30,000 nt of DNA from Paulinella micropora (taxonomy: Eukaryota; Cercozoa; Imbricatea; Euglyphida; Paulinellidae). Below are positions 11,722-20,970 of this stretch, piece after piece. The stretch covers positions 60,001 to 90,000 of the forward strand of contig WBZZ01003609.1 of NCBI GenBank assembly GCA_019918135.1, in the 5' to 3' direction. Under the pieces are notes generated by a model. It was not told the DNA's origin and did not search any database. It saw only the letters and a list, made by a program, of their open reading frames with translations. Made by a program: the position numbers and the translations under genes. The number at the start of each line of letters is the position of its first letter. The stretch's first letter is position 1.

Positions 11722-11873
11722 TTTTTTTTCAGTGTATGTGTACATGTATGCAATGTTACGCATGTATACGTATGCATGCAAATATGCACGCATAGGTACT
11801 CTACTAGATGCGTTTCACTTTGCCATTGTTGTTGGGACTTGCGCCCGCATTTATATGCCTGCAAAGCTTCTCT

Positions 11874-14702
11874 ATGAAGAAAAAGCTAGATCCTTTAGCA
11901 CGATTTAAGAGGCAAGACCGAAGGGAGGAGGCAGGCAGCGCACCAGTACCGGCTGGCTTACGTCCCCCTCTAGCTCCCGCATCTTCCCCAGCCCCGGATC
12001 CCCTAGCTCGCTTCAGAAAACACTATGATCTGCCATCAACTACTGGTTTATCCGCCGCTTTCTCATCCACCACTGCGAGTTCTAGCAGTGTGAGTTCTAG
12101 CAGCAGTAGTAATAGCAGCAGCCGCGCAGCGAGGCGTGTTGTCTCTGGAACTTCAACTGGTGGGCTGCATATACAACCCCCTCATTTCCCAACCTTTACT
12201 AATACCATTGCTCCGACTCTCCGCCGCCAGGCAGCGTCTAAGACTTCCACCACAACTCCCGATAGCTCTAGCGGTGCACAACTGTCGGAGCAGGAAGTCG
12301 AGGACTTGAAGTTGTATGTCCGATACGATGCTCCGATCCAGAGAAGAAAGGTCGCCCGTAAAACCGCCAGAGCTTATATCATGCGCAAAAGAAAGCGAGG
12401 AACTGCGCAAGAGATTCGACCGGCAGCGAGAGAACGTTTACTAGGCATAACTCTAGCACAGCTTGATCATGAGCTTCATTCGGCATGCTGCAAAGATCGA
12501 TATTGCTTTATGTTCGTATCTACTGAACCCTGCATACAAGCACGCATAAAAAATGTGTGCAAATCGATGAAAGAGCTCACTTCCTGGACGGCGTCACAGG
12601 TAGAAGCTTTTGACCTTGACGGAGTCAGACAGTACCGAATTCGAGGGCGCCCGGTATGCAGGCGCATGTGGCAGCGTTATCATGGCATAGGAAATAGAAC
12701 TATGAGCCGCGCTCTCGGACTTTACAACCGCAACAAACAATTTTATCTCAGCGGAGGCTCGCTTTCAGGGCGTATATGTCAGGATGACTGGATATACAGC
12801 ATAATGTTCGACTACTTTGTGAAAAACGTAGAGACCATAGCTGACGGTATCTGGCATCTACAGAAGATAGATGACTTTGCGAACATGTTCTCATACATCT
12901 GCAAGGAGTGGGGAAAAGAGATCCCTGGTATTGGGAAGCCAAATGGACCTCCCCCCTCCAAGAAAGCAGTGAAAAAGGTCCAGAAGCGTGATTGGTCGCA
13001 CGTAAAAGAGATGCGCAAGGGGGAGTACGGTGTGTGCCAGACGTGCTGGGACCTTATGATGGATTGAGATGCGGGGTTTTCAGGAGAGCTCAGCGCAGCT
13101 GAGTTCAAAGCAAGGAACGAATTGCATCATAAAATCCACCAAATCTGCCGTAGACATCACCAGAATCGTATCACACAAGCCGCCGTAGCACACCAGTGGC
13201 TGTCTTTTTTTACGATTGATATGTCCAAACCTTTCTACATACCATCCGCACGTCGCGTTTTTGATGACTTCAAGAACAGGAGGGTTATGGAGCTCATGTG
13301 GGGCGGTGCTATTAATTTTGGCGGTAAGATTGAGTACATCCTGGTGCATGACCCCGGCATCGCGCACAGTGCCAACTCTAATATCACGTTCCTTTACCAT
13401 CTGCTGCGTGCCGATCTGTTTGATCCCGTGACTATGTCTGCTGACAAGTTCGACCTTGAGGTAGATGGTGCAGGCGATAACACTGCGGTGCATGCGCAGA
13501 TGTTTTACTGTCATCTCTGCAAAGTGAATTGGAAAAACCGTGTCCGTACCAACCGGTGCCCCCGTCACCACACCCACAACATCCAAGACCAGAGACATTA
13601 CATAACCAGACACTTTGGTTGGAACAAGACTCTCACCACTACTAACCTCGCGCAAGGCCTCTACAAGATGATGCTTGGATACCGCAACAGCCAGCGGCGG
13701 GTGGTTTTGTTGCTCCTCACTCAGAGCTAGTACGACTGGGAAAAGTACTTTGAACCGTGTGTTAACCCCAATGCTAAGCACACCAACAAACCGTTGTCTT
13801 GGCAGTAGACCGCGTCCTCCGAGGAATGTGGCATGCCAACCGCCGAGTATAAACAGCAGGGCGACGCAGATCCCTGCTGGTGCGGAGAGGGTGGCGAGCC
13901 TGGCGGTCCCCCACTCAATCTCTATATCAGGGAACCCATCCTTGAACGCCCGAACCCGCTCCCTCCTGTTCAGTGGGTCACTGACCAGCAGAAAGAAGAT
14001 CTTACTTCAATTTTCAACTCTGGTCACATGAGCGAGCAGGAAGTGCAGCTAATGCGTGAGTATATGCTCGCATACCAGTTTACTAATATACGGAGGGAAG
14101 GCAAGTATGGTCAGGATGGGCTGCCTGGTTATCCCGCTAGTATCGGGCCTGTGGAAGACGAGCGAGGGCATGCATGGGTGGCTAAGAACATCAGAGTTCT
14201 TGATGAAATCCCTCCGGACCTTTGGTCTGTTCCCCGTGCAAGGTTCCAAGCAAGGAAGGATAGGGATCAACTCACTCCGGCCGAAAGTGCCCGGTTGCCC
14301 AAACACCTCATCTATTCCAGCAAGCCCACACCCAAGCATCCCAAAACATATCCTGGCTCGCGTGCTATGACGAGTGAGGAGGAGAAGGAATGGGCCAGCA
14401 TTGGAATTGAAAAAGATCCTGTGCTTGAGATTGAGACTAAATGTGCCGAAGCGGTAAGTCAGGGTCTCAATGAGGAGAAGTTTGGCAAGATGCCTGGTGT
14501 GACTGTCGAGCTTCTCAAAAAATATTGTCAAGCTAAGGGTCTCCCGACTTCCGGGAATAAGCCAGCGCTTGTAACTCGTGTATGGGAGCACATAGTTGTA
14601 GAATCCCAGGCCGAAGAAAGCGACGACTTAGACAGGCTGGAGGAGCAGAATGCGCTGGCAGGCAATTCAGACTTTGAATTTTCGGGAAACGAAGATGATT
14701 GA
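11874..14702 (+). CDS. Right transposon gene: DUF7869-like protein with C-terminal SAP domain, three in-frame stops
   Basis: One reading frame runs from ATG 11874 to TGA 14702 with no frameshift, broken only by TGA 13065-13067, TAG 13728-13730 and TAG 13806-13808. An in-frame ATG at 11808 gives 22 more residues. The N-terminal 100 residues hold two DPLARF motifs and a Ser-rich linker. Then come a CCxxxxC cluster (about 12487-12508), a GRPVCRRMWQRYHGIGNRTM segment (12643-12705) and a CxxC (about 13036-13047). The second part has LSFFTIDMSKP, a GDN motif and RHHTHNIQDQ, which match my memory of the DUF7869 group, an RNase H-like fold candidate. The last part ends in a SAP domain (14490-14594, core VTVELLKKYCQAKGLPTSG), a known DNA-binding module. 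I infer a transposase. The stops fit C-to-T decay, but recoding is not excluded. Confidence 0.7.
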
Positions 14703-15360
14703 TATGGAAATTACAGAATATCTGTTAGATCAGATGTTTTCAAACTAGTTTTGATTGTTTTTGATGAAATACCAAGGTAGGATGACCGCACTTAGTCGCA
14801 TTGGTAGGTGGCGGGGGGGGGGGGGGGTCGGTACCGGTCACCCCACCCGCACAGCCACCTCCCAAATCATTTCCTCGCTTGTCAAATCATTTCATATGAT
14901 TAGATTAGATGTTTTTAAAGTAGTTTTGATTGTTTTTTATGAAATACCAAGGTAGGATGACCGCACTTAGTCGCATTGGTAGGTGGCGGCGGGGGGGGGG
15001 GGGGTGGTCGGTACCGGTCACCCCACCCGCACAGCCACCTCCCAAATCATTTCCTCGCTTGTCAAATCATTTCATATGATTAGATTAGATGTTTCTAAAG
15101 TAGTTTTGATTGTTTTTTGATGAAATACCAAGGTAGGATGACCGCACTTAGTCGCATTGGTAGGTGGCGGGGGGGGGGGGGGTGGTCGGTACCGGTCACC
15201 CCACCCGCACAGCCACCTCCCAAATCATTTCCTCGCTTGTCAAATCATTTCATATGATTAGATTAGATGTTTTTAAAGTAGTTTTGATTTTGTTTGATGA
15301 AAAATCAAGGTAGGAAGACCGCACTTAGTCGCATTGGTAGGTAGCGGGGGGGGGGGTCCC
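14703..15360. repeat. Right subterminal tandem array, about 3.5 copies of a 175-181-bp unit with G-runs
   Basis: The block ACCAAGGTAGGATGACCGCA recurs at 14771, 14946 and 15127, and as a variant at 15304. Each unit has a run of about 9-14 G followed by GGTCGGTACCGGTCACCCCACC. The unit boundaries contain TCATATGATTAGATTAGATG. It mirrors, in inverted layout, the C-run direct repeats at the left end. No gene. Confidence 0.92.
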
Positions 15361-15369
15361 CGGACCGGT

Positions 15370-15561
15370 ACGGACAAGTAAAACTTCCACCTTCCATATT
15401 ATTTTTTATTAAAAAAACGTTGGATATCATTAACTTAAATGTTTTCCTTCGTGTTTTAGCTGTTTTAAATGATCCGGCATGCTTTATTTATATTTTGAAA
15501 AAATTCAACTTGAACAGACTTGATTGGACTTAAAACGTGACATCACATTTTTGTGAATCCA
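15370..15561 (-). repeat. Right terminal inverted repeat
   Basis: The reverse complement of the left end: 34 of 35 terminal bases match, then imperfect similarity to about 15370. It ends with TCCA directly before TA and the retrotransposon integrase. Confidence 0.9.
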
Positions 15562-18136
15562 TAGTTGTAACATATTGCCATTTCATCCCGTAAAATTTAG
15601 ATAGTTTGTCGATGACCTCGCTATTAAAGTTCGAGCCTCGATCAGAACATATTTTTCTTGGTACTCCGATCTGTGAGATGATCCTATCGATCAGCGCCTC
15701 GGCCGTCGTCTTGCCGGTAACGTCTTTGACAGGGATGATCCACACATAGTTGGTGGCTCTGTCAATAGCCGTAAGGAGGTATTTGTAACCATCCTTCGAT
15801 TCTGGGAAAGGTCCCACATGATCAATGTGTATAAACTCAAACATCCCCGCATGAAGAGGAAATTTGCCAATCAGGCCGAAATTTGCCTTCAGTGGTGTTT
15901 TGTTTATCTTGCACGGGATGCATGCATCCACCGCCTGATCTATCTCCTCCTTCATCTTCTTCCACCAGAATCGCCTCGCTACGAACATGTGAGTTCGTTG
16001 TCGACCCGGATGCGCCAAAAGTGGGCAATTGTGGGCTGCGACAAATATAAATCGTCTCAGACTCTCCGGTACCCAAAGGGTCCATTTGTCCGGCTGTGAC
16101 TCATAGCGACCGTGAAGGCCCTTATACCACAAAAGACCATCTCTCCATCCCATCTCCTTCATCTGATCTTTGATCGCCTTCGTCATCTTCAGCTCATCCG
16201 GGTTCTGATATAACTGTATCAGTTCTTTAAACTCCGGATCTTGAGCCTGTTGTTGCCTCCATGCGGTAGGCGAGGCTATATGGATAGTACCATCTTCTAG
16301 CCGTACGCCGATTCTTTCCGGGTCATCGTCTAGGTCACTTCTCCGCTCTTGAGGAGGCTCCGCATAAACATCCTGCGTCTCCTCTTCCTCTCTTATGTTC
16401 GCCTTCGCATTCTCATATACCTCATAGGACCACTCAGAGTCCTCCTGGGTATGTAGCTCACAACATATCCCGTGATCCGGGCCTTGTGGACTGTACCGTA
16501 GACCTGTGCGGTCATATCGGACTCCACTCGCCATCTCCATCGCCTCAATGTGGCTGACCTCATACACCTTGTCAGTGGACAAGTCTTCCATCTCCACCGT
16601 GGACACCAACGCCGATACTTCTGAGTTAAACTCTAGCCTAGAGAGGCTATCAGCGACCACATTTCGCTTTCCCGGTAGATGGACCATTGCAAAATCGAAA
16701 CAAGACAAGAACGCTTGCCACCGCGCCAGCCTTCCCGTCTGTTCATGATTCATCAACCATAACAGGTTATGATAATCAGTTCTGACAGTAAATTGAGGTC
16801 CTCCCCACAAATACTCTCTGAGCCTCTTGAGGGCCCATACTACCGCCAACGCCTCTCTTTGCCTTGTGCAATAGTTTCTCTCCGCCGCACACAACTTCCT
16901 ACTAATAAACATGATTGGGCGTAATTTCTTCTCCTCATCCTCTTGTTGTAATACAGCCCCAATCGCAAACTTAGATGCCTCTGTATCGACTACGAATTGT
17001 TTCGGAAAGTCGGGCATCGTTAACACCAGTCCTCCGTCTTTCGGGTCTTCGTAAATGAGATCTTTGAGCGCATGAAACGCTTGCAAAGCCTCTTCGTCCC
17101 ACTTCTCAAAGTCTCCAAAATCTATCATTTTCTCCACTTTAGCCCGTGTTGCACCCCAATCGGGTATAAACTGGCTATAGTATTGCGCCATCGCAAGGAA
17201 TGAGTGCAATTCAGTGCGGTTCTTCGGTATCTGTCGATTCATAATCTCCTCCCTCTTCTCTTTGGATATCGAGACTCGATTATGGGAGATCTCGTACCCT
17301 AAGTATGTCACACTCGTCTTGGCAAGCTGACACTTCTTTAGATTGCACTTCAGGCCAAAAGCTCCGATGCGCCTGAATATATCGGACAAATGATCGATAT
17401 GCTCCTCCATTGTGTTAGAGTATACGATAATGTCATCGATATAGCAAAATGCATATTCTCCCGCCTGCTGTCCCCGCCTTCTCATAAAGCCACCGTCAGA
17501 CAAATCATCGTACTGACTGCTCAACATCTTCTGCATCGCCTTCTGGAAAAGTCCTGGGGCTTGCTTGAGGCCCATCGGAAGCACTTTCCATTGGTATATT
17601 TCCATACCCACCACAAACGCCGTCAGCCATCTGGACTTTTCCTCCAGTGGTATCTGCCAGAAGCCATTCTTAAGGTCAATGACCGAATAGAATTTTGCAT
17701 TCCGCAGTACTCTTCTTCCTTCTTCTAATGTCGGGAGATGATTTCTCTCTTCCTCCAGCACCTTGTTAACACGAGCATAGTTAACTGTCAGGCGCCATTC
17801 TCCTCCTGGCTTCGGCACTATTCTCGGTTGTGAGACTATTGGAGATGTTGATCTCTCAATAAAGTCCTCATTGAGCAGCTGTCTTGCTAGCTCCTCCGCT
17901 ATCTTCGCCTCATGTATACTCAAATTCGCCCTTCGTGGTGCCGGTGACGGCTCCGCACCCGGTATTTTGTAAATAACCGCAGTGAAATCTTCAGGCTTGA
18001 CACCACCTGCATGTGGAGGGTCAAAAATTTCCTTGTTGGCCTCTAATTTGGCTTTTAAAAGCTCCTTCTCCTTCTCCGTGCCTACTCCTTCTTCCAATAT
18101 TTTCCGCGCCGCCTCTTGAAAATCTTCATCAGACAA
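15562..18136 (-). pseudogene. Pol: reverse transcriptase, RNase H and proximal integrase
   Basis: An 868-codon frame without internal breaks, of which the last ten codons (15530-15561) belong to the inserted transposon. RT spans about residues 85-290 with the catalytic YIDD at 232-235. RNase H follows with Asp384, Glu428 and Asp454. The integrase zinc-binding region has His709, Cys739 and Cys742, and its core shows Asp772 (IDHVGP) and Asp832 (SDRGSNF). The third catalytic residue lies beyond the insertion at 6616-6618. RT copies the element's RNA, RNase H removes the template, and integrase inserts the DNA. ATG at 18136 is only the first Met: the frame is open upstream to about 18165, where the preceding frame shifts by one base, so this was part of a longer polyprotein. 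Confidence 0.95.
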
Positions 18137-19847
18137 CTTCTTATGCTGCTTGAGGGTTCTCTGTCCTCCTCCAAGCCTAAGTCCTCTTCCGAGACATCAT
18201 CTAGGCCCGTCTTTTCATACGTGACCGTGTCCGGCTCATCATCTTTACCGAGCTCCACCAGCATGTCAATGAGTCTCGCGTATTGCAAAGGAGCTTTACG
18301 GGTGTAAAAACCATCAAAGCATGTGAATGCTTGCGGTATCAATTTCAACTTGTCGAGGTCTCTGAGCTTCCGCTTGTATGCACTGCTCTGCTCACGAGTT
18401 TCCATACGACAAGCCACCACTAGCTGTTGCTTGCGAGAGGGTACCGGTATAGGATGATCAATAAGCCGGTCCCTTACTTCCTGCGCCCATATCGCCTTCT
18501 CATTATATGGCAGGATAATAGTATACGGCTTATTATTTTCGAATAAAGTCCGTAAGCATTTCTTCACTTCAGACAGTGAACGCGGCCACGTCGGATCGTC
18601 ACCCCAGAAATCAGTAATAAAACTTTTAATGGTTTCTGGTGGAGTATCCGGGATTCGCCCCGTTCTCCTTGGTACAAACGCCTCCCTTTTTTCTTCTCCT
18701 ACTTTCGCATGGAAACAGTATCCGTTAGTAATATGGACATCTGTTCCTACTCCTTCCGCGAATCTCGCCAACGACGGGCTTCCTTGTGCGACACATATAA
18801 TCTCCTCCTTTCGCTTCTCGATTGAGTCATCAATAGACTTTTTGTCCCCATGGCATGTCGGAACTGTGACAGTGCACACTTGGGATTCCCAATTGTCGGT
18901 CCAGGACAGTTCATCCGGTCTTACGACATGGGGGTGAACGTACACCTCAAGTGCCTCATGTGCGATGGCCATCTTTTTGTGATCCGTCGCTAGACTCAGC
19001 TCATAAGCCTCATAAGAGTCAGTAGCGTTGAAGGGATCAATATCGTTTTCTTCTCCTCTTTTTACTCCATATATCACTCGCTGTGCGGCGCAATCAATCA
19101 CAGCCCCCATCGTAGCCAATTGGTCATACGATAGTAATATTGACCCGTGGTAACCGGGGACGACATAGAGGTCCATACGGTATACTCGTGCGGATTTCAA
19201 TTTAAAGGTCAGTGTGATGATTCCCGTGATATCCGTCCGGCTGCTCACTCCTTTGAGAGTGCCCGTTGACCTTTTCATATTTCCGTCCACCGAGTCCCGG
19301 TATCGATTAAAAAACTTCCGGCCGACAATATTAATATTCGCCATCGTATTTTTACCAACTTTTAATATTGTCTTCAATGTTTCACAATAAAGTTCCGTAT
19401 AACACAGAGCATCGGGCCTGTGTATATTGGCTGCGAGAACAAGAACTTTACGTTCCAAATTTTGGAGTCTTGTCTCTAAGTTTTTCAACTCCTCCTTCTT
19501 CTCCTCCTGCTTCACCTCATTAACATTTTTATTATTCTGCGGTACTGGTGCGTTTACTATTTGAGCGACATTGGTACTTGAGTACACACATTGTCTTTTT
19601 GCTCGCCACCCGCCGCGACCGTAGCCATTGAGTCTGTTCGTGGTTGTTTGCTTGGCCGAGGCGATACGTCTGCCATTGGCCTCCTTGCCTCCATCGCAAG
19701 TCTCGCCTTCCTATTTGCATCAGTTATCATTATTTGGTAACAGTGCTGTATGAACGGGTATGAGACTATCTTGGGGCTGCAGTCTCTGTTAACCCACATC
19801 TTTGTTTTCACATAGAGGAAGCGTTGGCCCAGTCTGCACAACAGCAT
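18082..19847 (-). pseudogene. N-terminal Pol with degenerate protease region
   Basis: Two frames in series. The first starts near ATG 19847 (or 19733) and has a basic, Arg-rich segment. It shifts by one base near 19585 into a 501-codon frame that ends at 18082. That second frame starts with a Lys/Glu coiled coil (residues 22-50), then a stretch laid out like a retropepsin: a strand, a polar core and the C-terminal signature ILLSYDQLATMGAVID. At the place of the usual catalytic D-S/T-G the sequence reads LKVGKNTMANI, with no Asp. A long linker with no recognised domain leads to the RT frame, which overlaps by 55 bases in a different frame. Protease identity rests mainly on position and the C-terminal signature. 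Confidence 0.7.
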
Positions 19848-19914
19848 TAGAAAGCACTGTTACTTTAGGGTTAAACTTTACAGTCTTCTCCTTCCTCTCT
19901 TCTTCCCCCTCCAG

Positions 19915-20970
19915 TCATTCCACCACCTCGAAACGATTACCTTGAGTAGTGTCCGGGTAGGATGACGTATCGGTCTCCGAGGCAGTGTTGTAGGCCTGAG
20001 CTCGACCGAAATTCGGGTTGGAGCTTGCCCATGAGCCTCCTCCTCCTCTGGGTGGGGGGGCTGGAGCTCGAACAGCTCTCCCTCCATAAGGGGTATATCC
20101 CCGACCTCCTCCTCTTCCTCTCTGAGGGGTTCCCTGCCACCTCGAGGCTCCTCTCCATGTTCCTCCTCCTCGTCCTCCTCCTCCTCCTCCTCGTCCTCCT
20201 GCTCCTGCTCCTCCTTCTCGTCCTCTTTGAGAGGCCTTTAAGTTCTTTTGTCTCTCCCTTTCCTCCTTCTTCTCCTTCATCCTCTTCATGTAGGTAATGA
20301 TTGCCTCTCGTAACTCCTCATCATCACACATATTGGCATACCAACCTTCGTTCACAGCGGCAATCTGAAGCATATTGAAAAGGCCCGGTTCCTTGCCTTC
20401 CGTCCTGCTCAGAAAATTTGCCCTTGCTGTTGGGTTCTGCCTATCATGATTGAAAGAGCAGTCTCTGTTTTCCATCTGTGCCTTACACTGCAAGCCCGCG
20501 AACCACCTCCAACATGCGGTCTTCAGGTCTGGCTCTCTCTGTCTCTTCCAACCGGCAACTCTGTTTGTGTACGTGGCTTGTGCGCCAACAGGTACACCGC
20601 CTGCCTGTGCCGTATGTGCCTCCGTGAGCGAGTCCATGTTTGAGCATGCACTCATCACTTCTTGAAACAGTGTTGACGGAGCAACGCTTTGAACCGTATT
20701 TTCGAACACGTGTGTCTCGAGGAAGTTCTTGGACTTGACTGAGCTAAACGTCGAGCATTGTTGTATAAGCTGAGTAAGCTTGCTCGGGTTAACTGTGTGT
20801 AACGCCGAAAAGAAATAGAGGATGATCGACTTGCGGCCATAGAATAGCCCATAGGAGGAAACTACCTCCGTTAGGGTCGCCGCCAAGCCAACAGCACTCC
20901 TCAAACTCATCGCCACTGTCTCAAAGATTTCAAATCCTATGAGAGTACCAGTGCAGAGATGCTGGTATCA
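19915..20970 (-). pseudogene. CCCH zinc-finger and RGG-rich ORF, probable nucleocapsid part of Gag
   Basis: The frame is open from about 20978 and overlaps the end of the preceding Gag frame. The first ATG is at 20910. A helical, leucine-rich region (residues 1-90) is followed by a zinc-finger-like motif Cys135-x8-Cys144-x8-Cys153-x3-His157. Later there is a Lys/Glu-rich helix (210-227), and from about residue 230 a Gly/Arg-rich RGG-type tail ending at TGA 19915. CCCH fingers and RGG repeats are known RNA-binding modules, so packaging of element RNA is the likely job. Ty3/gypsy nucleocapsids normally use the CCHC knuckle, which is absent here. It was probably fused to the upstream Gag frame by a one-base shift, either mutational or programmed. 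Confidence 0.7.

Larger units (their letters stand above)
10449..11873. promoter_or_regulatory. Divergent intergenic region between the two transposon genes
   Basis: About 1.4 kb separates the two back-to-back genes, so it should hold both promoters. It contains two copies of a 170-bp repeat (10619-10945), T-rich tracts, and a CT then CTAT microsatellite just before the right gene. No convincing TATA box was assigned. Short frames on the + strand here are low-complexity and not supported. Confidence 0.5.
6659..15561. mobile_element. 8.9-kb DNA transposon with TIRs, TA target duplication and two divergent genes
   Basis: Both ends carry TGGATTCACAAAAATGT in inverted orientation, flanked by TA at 6657-6658 and 15562-15563. 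Removing the element plus one TA leaves the retrotransposon integrase in the same reading frame on both sides, which supports these exact borders. The inverted ends continue imperfectly for about 190 bp and are followed by subterminal tandem repeats. Inside are a left gene on the - strand (7425-10448) and a right gene on the + strand (11874-14702), back to back. A TA duplication is typical of Tc1/mariner and some other groups, but no DDE/D of that family was seen. The right protein resembles the DUF7869 group with a SAP domain. The superfamily is unassigned. Confidence 0.88.

Noticed and set aside
7425..14702. Genome-wide reassignment of TAG to Gln
   Set aside because: The long pol, 655- and 446-codon frames use many Gln codons without a single TAG, so any recoding would have to be specific to the transposon.
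14735..15360. CRISPR-like or centromeric satellite
   Set aside because: Only about 3.5 units, confined to the end of one transposon and mirrored at its other end.
6659..15561. A Polinton/Maverick or a CACTA element
   Set aside because: There is no DNA polymerase, capsid or retroviral-type integrase gene inside, the ends do not start AG or CACTA, and the duplication is TA.
19557..19847. A separate small gene
   Set aside because: It continues the Pol frame after a one-base shift, so it was merged with the protease region.
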